Shown here in pieces: positions 15,892 through 24,209 of a DNA stretch of 64,000 nt. A program made the translations under genes and the position numbers. Under the pieces are notes generated by a model. That model was not told where the DNA came from. It made no database searches and worked only from the letters and a program-made list of their open reading frames with translations. The stretch covers positions 1 through 64,000 of the forward strand of contig JAYQDD010000004.1 of the NCBI GenBank assembly GCA_038138145.1, read 5' to 3'. Origin of the DNA: UBA3537 sp038138145. GTDB taxonomy: Bacteria > Bacteroidota > Bacteroidia > Flavobacteriales > Flavobacteriaceae. Within the stretch, counting starts at the first letter, position 1, and every line of letters starts with the position of its first letter.

Positions 15892-16818
15892 TTAGGTTAG
15901 TTCTATATCAAATTGGGTTAAATTTTTAAATAATTGAAGCCGTTCAAATACTTCTTTTGGTGCTAAATTACACATTCTTTCAGTACCAAATTTTTCCACA
16001 CTAAACGATGCTAATGCGGAACCATAGACGACCGCATTTTTCATGTTTTCAAAAGAAAAATCGTTGGTTTTTGTTAAAAAGCCAGCAAATCCCCCTGCAA
16101 AAGTATCTCCAGCACCTGTAGGGTCAAAAACTTCCTCTAAAGGAAGTGCAGGAGCAAAAAAGACATTATCGCCATTAAAAAGAAGTGCACCATGCTCCCC
16201 TTTTTTGATCACTACATATTTTGGCCCCATTTCATGAATCTTACGTGCCGCAGCAACCAATGAACTTTGACCTGACAATTGCCTCGCCTCTTCATCGTTT
16301 ATAGTGATAATGTCAACTCTTTTTATGACCTCCATCAAATCCTCTAATGTGTTGTCCATCCAAAAATTCATGGTGTCCAATATAACCAACGCATCATCAT
16401 TTGTGATTTGATCCAAAACACTCGATTGTACAAGCGGATGGAGATTGCCCAAAACGACAACACTGGAGTCTTTATAGTCTGCGGGCACAACAGGCTGAAA
16501 ATCAGACAAAACATTGAGTTCTGTAGACAACGTATCTCTCGTATTCATATCGTTGTGGTAGCGACCACTCCAAAAGAAAGTTTTCCCTGTAGGGATAATT
16601 TCAACCGCAGAAATGTCGATGTTGTGGTTGCGCAACAATTCCAAATGATCTTCTGGGAAATCCCCTCCAACAACAGATACTATAGCGCTTTCTACATTAA
16701 ATTGTGAGGCTGAAAGACCTATATAGGGCGCAGAACCCCCTAAAATTTTATCTGTTTTACCGAAAGGTGTTTCGATGGCGTCGAATGCTACAGTACCAAC
16801 AATGAGGAGTTTATTCAT
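15892..16818 (-). CDS. PfkB/ribokinase-family sugar or nucleoside kinase
   Basis: A 308-residue kinase. The N-terminal substrate-binding region shows KILGGSAPYIG (residues 24-34), and the C-terminal signature DPTGAGDTFAGGFAGFL (near 236) supplies the anion hole and catalytic Asp. It phosphorylates a sugar or nucleoside hydroxyl with ATP; the substrate cannot be read from sequence, though adenosine/ribose-like substrates are common in this branch. It has a TAAATTTG box upstream and lies just before the purF-like gene on the same strand, suggesting joint expression. Confidence 0.85.
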   Translation of the reverse strand: MNKLLIVGTVAFDAIETPFGKTDKILGGSAPYIGLSASQFNVESAIVSVVGGDFPEDHLELLRNHNIDISAVEIIPTGKTFFWSGRYHNDMNTRDTLSTELNVLSDFQPVVPADYKDSSVVVLGNLHPLVQSSVLDQITNDDALVILDTMNFWMDNTLEDLMEVIKRVDIITINDEEARQLSGQSSLVAAARKIHEMGPKYVVIKKGEHGALLFNGDNVFFAPALPLEEVFDPTGAGDTFAGGFAGFLTKTNDFSFENMKNAVVYGSALASFSVEKFGTERMCNLAPKEVFERLQLFKNLTQFDIELT

Positions 16819-16838
16819 AAAAACAGAAAATTAAAGGG

Positions 16839-16846
16839 CAAATTTA
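16839..16846 (-). promoter_or_regulatory. -7 promoter element (TAAATTTG) for the PfkB kinase gene
   Basis: Exact TAnnTTTG match on the minus strand, 20 bases before the ATG at 16818. No convincing -33 TTG is seen at the expected distance. Confidence 0.4.
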
Positions 16847-16894
16847 CAAAAAATAATAGGTTAATGCTGTTAAATTTAAATCAAAAAATCGTTG

Positions 16895-17533
16895 CTATTT
16901 TCGGCCAAAATCTGCTGGGATTTCTCCCCATGCTTTGGTTTCCCATTTTTTGATTTTAGTCTTAAATGTGTTGTTTTTAAGCCAAATTTCCGCACGGTCT
17001 ACAAGTTCAAAAACCGACTGATTCTCCTTGGTGCGTATCAATTTGGTATTACACTTTTTTTTCTTAACCCAGCTCATCGCTGTTCTGGAGTCTGTGTACA
17101 AAATTTTGTTGCTGTTTTCTTTTTTCAATAATGCCAATCCATGCACCAGAGCCAAAAACTCACCAATGTTGTTGGTTGCCTCTTGAAATGGCCCTTTGTG
17201 AAAAAGCTGTGCTTTTGTTTGTGTATCAACCCCGCGGTATTCCATTATTCCAGGATTTCCACTTGATGCGGCATCAACAGAAATAGAATTACAGACAGGC
17301 TGCCCTATGTTCTTTAATTCATCGATAGAAATCGAATCTTTTGCTTTTTTCTGCTTACCGATATAATCTTCATAATGCCCTTCAAATGCTTTTTGAGCCA
17401 ACGCCTTTGTTGAAAAAGACTTGTATTGCGCACCCTGAAAATTCTTGATTTGCAACTGACAATCAGCCCATGACCCATAGACTCCTGTGTTGTGGCCTCT
17501 CCAAACGGTGTAATATTTTTGTTGTTTAGCCAT
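16895..17533 (-). CDS. rnhA: Ribonuclease H with N-terminal viroplasmin domain
   Basis: A 212-residue protein. The N-terminal caulimovirus viroplasmin-type RNA/DNA hybrid-binding domain shows YYTVWRGHNTGVYGSW (7-22). The RNase H fold follows, with catalytic Asp in SVDAASSGNPG, Glu in NIGEFLALVHGL and Asp in LYTDSRTAMSW. It degrades RNA in RNA-DNA hybrids. The start codon lies inside the end of purN (8-base overlap), so the two are probably one transcript. Confidence 0.9.
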   Translation of the reverse strand: MAKQQKYYTVWRGHNTGVYGSWADCQLQIKNFQGAQYKSFSTKALAQKAFEGHYEDYIGKQKKAKDSISIDELKNIGQPVCNSISVDAASSGNPGIMEYRGVDTQTKAQLFHKGPFQEATNNIGEFLALVHGLALLKKENSNKILYTDSRTAMSWVKKKKCNTKLIRTKENQSVFELVDRAEIWLKNNTFKTKIKKWETKAWGEIPADFGRK

Positions 17534-18098
17534 GCGTTATCAAAAGATCTCTTATTACTTTAGGGAAATGCTCCATTTCCAATTTATGAATTTTTTCTGC
17601 AACATCTTCAGCTGTGTCGTCTGAAAAAACAGGACATTTCGCTTGGAAAATAATAGCGCCTTCGTCGTAATGTGCATTGACATGATGAATCGTAATGCCT
17701 GTTTCTTTAACTTTTGCCTCAACAACGGCCTTGTGCACATGCATGCCATACATCCCTTTTCCACCAAAATTTGGCAACAATGCGGGGTGAATATTCACAA
17801 CTTTCTGCTCAAATTTTTTAATAATATGCTCTGGGAATTTCCATAAAAACCCTGCCAATACAATGAAATCTACTTTGTGGTTGGTCAATTGACGAAGGAC
17901 ATCCAACGGGTCTGAAAGTTGAGCTTTATCAAAAACAATTGAATCAACACCCAATAATTTAGCGCGTTGCAAGACATATGCATTCGGATTGTTGGAGAGC
18001 ACCAAAACAACACTTGCAGCGGGGTCTTTTTGAAAAAATTCGATGATATTTTGGGCATTAGACCCAGATCCAGAAGCAAAAACAGCTATTTTTTTCAT
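17526..18098 (-). CDS. purN: Phosphoribosylglycinamide formyltransferase
   Basis: A 190-residue GAR transformylase using 10-formyl-THF in the third step of purine synthesis. The phosphate-binding FASGSGSNAQNI (8-19) is visible, with the catalytic Asn/His in VNIHPALLP and Asp in HYDEGAIIF. Normal length. It is divergent from acpP, with 183 bases between the two starts that must hold both promoters. Confidence 0.93.
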   Translation of the reverse strand: MKKIAVFASGSGSNAQNIIEFFQKDPAASVVLVLSNNPNAYVLQRAKLLGVDSIVFDKAQLSDPLDVLRQLTNHKVDFIVLAGFLWKFPEHIIKKFEQKVVNIHPALLPNFGGKGMYGMHVHKAVVEAKVKETGITIHHVNAHYDEGAIIFQAKCPVFSDDTAEDVAEKIHKLEMEHFPKVIRDLLITHG

Positions 18099-18243
18099 TA
18101 AATTACCAATGTTTATCCCTATTTATTCTACAAAAAAAGGAATAATATTTTTAATATTGACTCAAATCTCTTGATCATTCTCTGATTATCGAAAAGAAAG
18201 CGCACATTTTTTGTGTATTCATTCTTTTTAAAATAAAGTTTTT

Positions 18244-18251
18244 TATTTTTG
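18244..18251 (+). promoter_or_regulatory. -7 promoter element (TATTTTTG) for acpP-fabF-rnc
   Basis: TAnnTTTG match 30 bases before the acpP start. TTTG at 18210-18213 is the only nearby -33-like motif, and its 30-base spacing is too long, so only the -7 part is supported. Confidence 0.4.
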
Positions 18252-18281
18252 CACCCTAACTAAAACTTAAAACTAATTATT

Positions 18282-18515
18282 ATGTCAGACATTGCATCAA
18301 GAGTAAAAGCGATTATCGTTGATAAATTGGGCGTTGATGAAAACGAAGTAGTAACTGAAGCAAGCTTCACAAATGACTTGGGAGCAGATTCATTAGATAC
18401 CGTAGAGCTTATAATGGAATTCGAAAAAGAATTTGACATTCAAATTCCAGATGACCAAGCAGAAAACATTGCCACTGTAGGTCAAGCTATTTCTTACATA
18501 GAAGCAGCAAAATAA
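18282..18515 (+). CDS. acpP: Acyl carrier protein
   Basis: A 77-residue acidic helical protein carrying fatty-acyl chains on a 4'-phosphopantetheine at Ser37 in GADSLDTVEL, the conserved DSL site. It is the first gene of the conserved acpP-fabF-rnc cluster, 18 bases before fabF, and is likely highly expressed from a promoter ending near 18251. Confidence 0.97.
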   Translation: MSDIASRVKAIIVDKLGVDENEVVTEASFTNDLGADSLDTVELIMEFEKEFDIQIPDDQAENIATVGQAISYIEAAK

Positions 18516-18533
18516 TACCTAGTATAATTTTTT

Positions 18534-19787
18534 ATGAACTTAAAGCGAGTTGTAGTCACTGGGCTTGGTGCGCTAACGCCCATAGGGAATAACAAGGACG
18601 ACTATTGGAATGCCTTAGTGGCAGGAAAAAGCGGTTGTGCTCCAGTTACGTATTTTGATACGGAACATTTCAAGACAAAATTTGCTTGTGAATTAAAAAA
18701 TTACAACGTTTCTGACTTCTTTGATCGAAAAGAAGCTAGAAAAACAGACAAGTTTGCGCAATATGCTATGGTGGCTTCAGATGAAGCCATCATAGATGCC
18801 AAACTTAACTTAGACACCATCAATAAATTTCGTGTTGGGGTCATTTGGGGTGCTGGAATTGGTGGCATTGACACCTTTCAAACCGAAGTTACAAATTTTG
18901 CAACAGGCAACGGCACACCACGATTCAACCCTTTCTTTATACCAAAAATGATTGCTGATATTGCCCCTGGTAATATCTCAATTAAACATGGATTTATGGG
19001 GCCTAATTACACAACCGTTTCGGCCTGTGCTTCATCTGCAAATGCGATCATTGATGCCTTAAACTATATTCGCTTAGGGCACTGTGATGTGATTGTCACT
19101 GGCGGTAGCGAAGCAACAGTAAATGAAGCAGGTATGGGCGGATTCAATGCGATGCATGCCCTTTCAACTAGAAACGAAAGCCCTGAAACCGCATCAAGAC
19201 CATTTGACGCTACACGCGATGGGTTTGTTTTAGGAGAAGGTGCTGGTGCACTCGTATTGGAAGAATACGAACACGCCAAGGCGAGAGGGGCAAAAATTTA
19301 TGCTGAACTTGTTGGCGGAGGTCTGTCTTCGGACGCTTACCACATGACAGCACCACACCCCGAAGGAATTGGTGTAACCGCAGTAATGAAAAATTGCCTA
19401 GAAAATGCAGGGTTAAAACCGGAAGATGTGGACGCTATTAATACACATGGAACATCTACTCCATTGGGTGATGTTGCTGAGCTTAAAGCCATTTCAAGAG
19501 TTTTTGGCGATCATGCTAAAAACATAAACATCAACTCCACAAAATCCATGACAGGACACTTGCTTGGTGCTGCTGGTGCTATTGAAGCCATTGCTTCTGT
19601 ACTCTCCATGCAAAACGGGATTGTCCCGCCAACCATAAACCATTCTACGGTTGATGAAAATATTGACCCAGAGCTGAACCTTACCCTAAACAAGGCCCAA
19701 AAGAGAACTGTAAATGTTGCTATGAGTAACACTTTTGGTTTTGGCGGTCATAATGCTTGTGTAGTCTTCAAAACTTTAGATGAATAA
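18534..19787 (+). CDS. fabF: Beta-ketoacyl-ACP synthase II
   Basis: A 417-residue condensing enzyme that elongates acyl-ACP with malonyl-ACP. The catalytic triad is Cys165 in VSACASSAN, His in NTHGTSTPLGD (near 306) and His in MTGHLLGAAGA (near 343). Full length. It sits between acpP and rnc in the standard order; rnc follows in the same frame right after the stop. Confidence 0.97.
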   Translation: MNLKRVVVTGLGALTPIGNNKDDYWNALVAGKSGCAPVTYFDTEHFKTKFACELKNYNVSDFFDRKEARKTDKFAQYAMVASDEAIIDAKLNLDTINKFRVGVIWGAGIGGIDTFQTEVTNFATGNGTPRFNPFFIPKMIADIAPGNISIKHGFMGPNYTTVSACASSANAIIDALNYIRLGHCDVIVTGGSEATVNEAGMGGFNAMHALSTRNESPETASRPFDATRDGFVLGEGAGALVLEEYEHAKARGAKIYAELVGGGLSSDAYHMTAPHPEGIGVTAVMKNCLENAGLKPEDVDAINTHGTSTPLGDVAELKAISRVFGDHAKNININSTKSMTGHLLGAAGAIEAIASVLSMQNGIVPPTINHSTVDENIDPELNLTLNKAQKRTVNVAMSNTFGFGGHNACVVFKTLDE

Positions 19788-19793
19788 TTCGTT

Positions 19794-20528
19794 TTGAACT
19801 ATATTCAAAACATACTCAATCTACGCCACAAAAAAAACAACAAACTCAGTGCTGCTCTCGAACCGATACTAGGGTTCACACCAAAGAAAATCCATTATTA
19901 CGAAAGAGCATTCACACACCGTTCTACCAATAAAAAGGACGACCAAGGCAATCCATTCAATTACGAACGATTAGAATACGTTGGTGATGCTATTTTAGGT
20001 TCTGTGATTGCACACTATCTTTATGTCTCTATTCTTGATGCCAATGAAGGGTATCTTACAAAAATGCGCTCTAAAATTGTCAGTCGTTCTCATTTGAATA
20101 AAATCGGGAAAAGTCTGGACTTGATATCGCTTTTAGAATCCAAATTGGACCACGATAAATTTGGCGATAATATTCATGGAAACTTGTTTGAAGCACTTGT
20201 TGGTGCCGTTTTTTTAGATCGTGGCTATATCATTAGTGAGCAATTTATTTTTGATAGCGTTATTGATCCTCACGTCGATCTCGATCAATTAGAAGGAAAG
20301 GTCATCAGTTACAAGAGTCTTATGGTAGAATGGTGTCAAAAAGAAAAAAAGAAAATTCGTTATGTGCGTTGTCCAGATGAAGGTGTCGATGAGGTAAAGC
20401 ACTTTTCTGTGCATCTTAAAATTGATGGAAAGGTCATTGCCAAAGCTCGTGCAACATCGCGTAAAAAAGCAGAAGAAAAAGTGAGCCAGAGAGGGTATTT
20501 TGCACTTCAAGACAAAATACAACTCTAA
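19794..20528 (+). CDS. rnc: Ribonuclease III
   Basis: A 244-residue double-stranded RNA endonuclease. The catalytic signature ERLEYVGDAIL is at residues 58-68 and a second acidic site is in HGNLFEALVGAVFLDRG. A C-terminal double-stranded RNA-binding domain ends in KKAEEKVSQRGYFAL. The start is TTG at 19794: the fabF stop lies in the same frame two codons upstream, and the next in-frame ATG would cut into the nuclease domain. Confidence 0.95.
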   Translation: MNYIQNILNLRHKKNNKLSAALEPILGFTPKKIHYYERAFTHRSTNKKDDQGNPFNYERLEYVGDAILGSVIAHYLYVSILDANEGYLTKMRSKIVSRSHLNKIGKSLDLISLLESKLDHDKFGDNIHGNLFEALVGAVFLDRGYIISEQFIFDSVIDPHVDLDQLEGKVISYKSLMVEWCQKEKKKIRYVRCPDEGVDEVKHFSVHLKIDGKVIAKARATSRKKAEEKVSQRGYFALQDKIQL

Positions 20529-20640
20529 AATAACATTTAACTATATCGTTTTCGTAATAATTTAACCCCATGACAATATGTTCGTAAGTTCTATTTGCGG
20601 TTTTATCTCTATATTTACGCCAACGTTTTTGAATTGAATT

Positions 20641-21114
20641 ATGGCAGTACATAAGCTCGTTTTTGACGATTTTGATGATGTTGACTATTCGCTATTTGCG
20701 CTTCATTGCGCTATTGAAGATTATCGTCTTGCTTTTCATATAAATAATGCCTTTAAAACAAACTTAAAGCGCACTAAAGAAGATTTGGATTTCAAGGACA
20801 GCAAAGCTTCCTTTTCATTGTTTGAATGGGAAAACACCAATTTAAAAACGACTTGGAACTTAATAAAGAACACCTGTCTAATTGAGGAGCGCTCGATAGA
20901 CCAAGGGCTGTTTGCAGAGCGTATAGAAAAAAACTGGAAAACCCATTATTTACTCGAAGATCACCCTGCTGTTGGGTATTTTCTAAAAATTAGTGGCGGA
21001 AATAATAATGTCGAGAAAATAGCATTTGAATTACAAAAAATTCCAGCAATAAACATGACCTACGTCGTAGATGTTGAAGGACTAAAGTCAAAAGATTACT
21101 TAATACTAAATTAA
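20641..21114 (+). CDS. IPExxxVDY-family protein
   Basis: A 157-residue cytoplasmic protein starting MAVHKLVFDDFDDVDYSL. It resembles the Bacteroidota family named for an IPExxxVDY-like motif, which is found next to pyruvate kinase; here the corresponding region is diverged. No catalytic motif is seen. The last base of its TAA stop is the first base of the pyk ATG, so the pair is translationally coupled. Its biochemical role is unknown; the coupling hints at a link to pyruvate kinase. Confidence 0.7.
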   Translation: MAVHKLVFDDFDDVDYSLFALHCAIEDYRLAFHINNAFKTNLKRTKEDLDFKDSKASFSLFEWENTNLKTTWNLIKNTCLIEERSIDQGLFAERIEKNWKTHYLLEDHPAVGYFLKISGGNNNVEKIAFELQKIPAINMTYVVDVEGLKSKDYLILN

Positions 21115-22550
21115 TGTCATACAAAAGAAAAAAGACCAAGATTGTTGCCACATTAGGCCCATCCATAGACTCCAAAGAAATGCTACTAGAAATGGTTGCT
21201 ACAGGAGTCAATGTCTTTAGGATAAACTTTTCGCACGCAGACTACAGCGAAGTAAAAAAACGCATAAAATATATTCGTGAAATCAACGAAGAACATGGGT
21301 ACAACGCAGCAGTATTGGCAGACCTTCAAGGGCCTAAACTTAGAGTAGGGGTCATGAAAGATGATGTTGTTGTAGCGCCTGGAGACGAAATCATTTTTGC
21401 TACAGGAACACGTTTTGAAGGCACCAAAGAACGTGTGTATATGACCTACGATCGTTTCCCTTTAGACACCAACCCTGGAGAACAAATTTTATTAGACGAT
21501 GGAAAACTTATTTTTGAGGTGCTTTCAACAAACCAAAAAGACGAAGTTAAAGCCAAAGTTATACAAGGAGGCCCGCTCAAATCCAAAAAAGGTGTTAATC
21601 TTCCAAACACCAACATTTCACAACCGGCACTAACAGAAAAAGACAAAAAAGATGCCCTTTTTGCAATTGAACAAGAAGTAGACTGGATTGCATTGTCTTT
21701 TGTGCGTAATCCGGAAGACTTGATGGAGCTAGAAGCTATAATTTCTAAACACAGTAGCTATAAAATCCCCATTGTTGCAAAAATAGAAAAACCAGAAGCT
21801 GTTGAAAACATCGATAAAATTGTTGCCTACTGCGATGGCTTAATGGTAGCACGTGGCGATCTAGGTGTCGAAATTCCAGCCCACGAAGTACCGCTCATTC
21901 AAAAACAATTGGTATTAAAAGCAAAAAGTGCAAGAATCCCTGTAATTATTGCCACCCAAATGATGGAGTCAATGATTACCAGCATGACCCCAACAAGAGC
22001 AGAGGTTAATGATGTCGCAAACTCTGTAATGGATGGCGCTGACGCTGTTATGCTCTCCGGAGAAACTTCGGTGGGACAATACCCTGTTCAGGTCATTCAA
22101 AAAATGTCGGATATCATCAAGTCTGTTGAAAATTCTGATTTGATTCATGTCCCTCAAAAACATCCACACGTAAAAACAAAAAGATACATCACAAAATCTG
22201 TATGCTACCATGCGGCCAATATGGCCAATGAAATCAATGCACGAGGCATTACCACACTCACAAACAGTGGATACACCGCCTTTCAAATTTCTGCATGGCG
22301 CCCAAAAGCACATATTCTAGTATACTCATCCAACAAACGAATTATTTCTCAATTAAATTTATTGTGGGGTGTTCGTGCTTTTTATTACGATAAATTTGTA
22401 TCTACAGACGAAACCATAATAGACGTCAATAAAATGGCATTAGAAAAAGGATATTTGGAAAAGGGCGATATGGTTATCAGCTTAGCGGCTATGCCTATTC
22501 AAGAAAAAGGAATGGTGAATACAATGAGAGTTACAGAAGTAAAAGCTTAA
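21114..22550 (+). CDS. pyk: Pyruvate kinase
   Basis: A 478-residue glycolytic enzyme making pyruvate and ATP from PEP and ADP. Visible are KIVATLGPSI near the N-terminus, the active-site block IPIVAKIEKPEAVENID, the divalent-metal acids in MVARGDLGVEIP, and the nucleotide-site region ATQMMESMI with MDGADAVMLSGETSVGQYP. The C-terminal allosteric domain is complete. Its 3' end overlaps that of the convergent dinB gene by four bases, with no terminator hairpin. Confidence 0.96.
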   Translation: MSYKRKKTKIVATLGPSIDSKEMLLEMVATGVNVFRINFSHADYSEVKKRIKYIREINEEHGYNAAVLADLQGPKLRVGVMKDDVVVAPGDEIIFATGTRFEGTKERVYMTYDRFPLDTNPGEQILLDDGKLIFEVLSTNQKDEVKAKVIQGGPLKSKKGVNLPNTNISQPALTEKDKKDALFAIEQEVDWIALSFVRNPEDLMELEAIISKHSSYKIPIVAKIEKPEAVENIDKIVAYCDGLMVARGDLGVEIPAHEVPLIQKQLVLKAKSARIPVIIATQMMESMITSMTPTRAEVNDVANSVMDGADAVMLSGETSVGQYPVQVIQKMSDIIKSVENSDLIHVPQKHPHVKTKRYITKSVCYHAANMANEINARGITTLTNSGYTAFQISAWRPKAHILVYSSNKRIISQLNLLWGVRAFYYDKFVSTDETIIDVNKMALEKGYLEKGDMVISLAAMPIQEKGMVNTMRVTEVKA

Positions 22551-23644
22551 AACTCAAAACTTAACTGAACCGACACATCTTCTGAAATAACCTCTTTTTT
22601 CGTGTTGCTGTTCAAATTTGAAACTGATATACCAACAAGGCGTACAGAATTTTGAAGTCCTTCCTGAAAAAGTAATTCCTTGGCTTGTTCCAAAATAACG
22701 TCCTTTTCGCTAATAAAGTAAGGCATGGTTTTACTTCTTGTTTGAAGCTTAAAATCACTGTATTTTATTTTGAGTGTGATGGTTTTACCTGCAATTTTTA
22801 AGCCCAATAAACGCTTTGAAACTTCTTGCGCAATGTGGTCTAATTTTTCAATGATAAAAAGTTCACTTGAAAGATTGCTCGAAAAAGTACGTTCTGCAGC
22901 AAGAGATTTTCGAATACGATTTGGTTTGACAGAACTCAAATGAATTCCACGAACAACATTAAAATAATATGCCCCCGATTTTCCAAAATGTTCCGCCAAA
23001 AATGATTGTCCCTTTTGTTTTAAATCCCAACCCGTAAAAATCCCTAAGGCATACATTTTCTTTGCAGTTACTTTTCCTATACCATGAAATTTTCGAATAT
23101 CTAACACTTCCAGAAAACCCAAAACATCCTCAGGTGGTACTGTTTTTTGACCATCAGGTTTATTATAATCACTGGCAACTTTAGCAATAAATTTATTTAT
23201 TGAGATTCCTGCAGAAGCCGTTAGGCCAACCTCGGTCTTGATTCTTTTCCTAATCTGTTCTGCAATAAGGGTTGCGCTTTGAATCCCTTTCTTGTTTTCG
23301 GTAACATCAATATAGGCCTCGTCTAACGATAATGGTTCAACAAGGTCAGAATAATCAAAAAAGATTGAGCGTATTTTGGTCGAAATTTCCTTGTAGCGGT
23401 CAAAACGAGGAGAAACAAAAACCAATTCAGGGCAAAGTTTAGATGCCAATGCGCCCGACATAGCACTTCGAACACCAAATTTTCGTGCCTCGTAGCTTGC
23501 CGCACTTACCACCCCGCGTTCTTTTCCGCCCCCAACAGCAAGCGGAAGACCTTTTAGTTGAGGATTATCCATTTGTTCTACAGAAGCGTAAAAAGCATCC
23601 ATATCAACGTGAATAATTTTTCGAATTGGTAAATCGCTCAACAT
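22547..23644 (-). CDS. dinB: DNA polymerase IV (Y family)
   Basis: A 365-residue translesion polymerase. The palm motif HVDMDAFYASVEQ holds the first metal Asp, the second catalytic pair is SLDEAYIDVTE (around 102), and a helix-hairpin-helix region (KFHGIGKVTAKKMYALGI) and little-finger domain follow. Normal family length. It is divergent from a CYTH gene with only 40 bases between starts. No LexA-like box is recognisable there. Confidence 0.93.
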   Translation of the reverse strand: MLSDLPIRKIIHVDMDAFYASVEQMDNPQLKGLPLAVGGGKERGVVSAASYEARKFGVRSAMSGALASKLCPELVFVSPRFDRYKEISTKIRSIFFDYSDLVEPLSLDEAYIDVTENKKGIQSATLIAEQIRKRIKTEVGLTASAGISINKFIAKVASDYNKPDGQKTVPPEDVLGFLEVLDIRKFHGIGKVTAKKMYALGIFTGWDLKQKGQSFLAEHFGKSGAYYFNVVRGIHLSSVKPNRIRKSLAAERTFSSNLSSELFIIEKLDHIAQEVSKRLLGLKIAGKTITLKIKYSDFKLQTRSKTMPYFISEKDVILEQAKELLFQEGLQNSVRLVGISVSNLNSNTKKEVISEDVSVQLSFEF

Positions 23645-23684
23645 AATGTAAATTTAAGGCATATAATCGATACCTTATTTTTTT

Positions 23685-24152
23685 GTGATAGAAATCGAAC
23701 GTAAATTCTTGGTCAAAAATGAGGCCTATAAATCTGAAGCCATTAGAGTCCAGACACTAACTCAGGGCTATTTGAGTACCGACCCCAAGCGCGCAGTACG
23801 GATACGAATGTGCGACGAGGGGGCCTATATCAACATCAAAGGCGAGACTTCCAAAAATGGGACTTCAAGATTTGAATGGGAGAAAAAAATTGACATTAAA
23901 GAGGCAGAAAATTTAATTGTACTTTGTCATAAAAGCATCATCACAAAAGTCAGATACCATGTTCCTTACGGAAATCATACTTTTGAGGTGGATGAGTTTT
24001 TAGGAGATAATGCTGGTTTGGTTGTTGCAGAAATAGAACTCACAGATGAACTCGAATCTTTTGAACGTCCCAATTGGCTGGGTAAAGAAGTGACGGGAAT
24101 AAAAAAATACTATAACAGTCAGTTGAGCCAAAACGCTTTCAAAAACTGGTAA
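23685..24152 (+). CDS. CYTH-domain protein (triphosphate tunnel metalloenzyme)
   Basis: A 155-residue protein beginning MIEIERKFLV, the N-terminal ExExK signature of CYTH/TTM enzymes that bind triphosphates with metal in an antiparallel tunnel. Further basic and acidic alternations fit (AVRIRMCDEGAYINIKGE, FEVDEFLG, EIEL). Likely activity is inorganic triphosphatase or a related hydrolase. The start is GTG at 23685, because the signature must be N-terminal and no ATG precedes it in frame. Confidence 0.85.
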   Translation: MIEIERKFLVKNEAYKSEAIRVQTLTQGYLSTDPKRAVRIRMCDEGAYINIKGETSKNGTSRFEWEKKIDIKEAENLIVLCHKSIITKVRYHVPYGNHTFEVDEFLGDNAGLVVAEIELTDELESFERPNWLGKEVTGIKKYYNSQLSQNAFKNW

Positions 24153-24209
24153 TAAATGAGCATCAAACAATAAAAAATAATGGACTCCTAAATCTTAAAA
24201 AACAAAACT

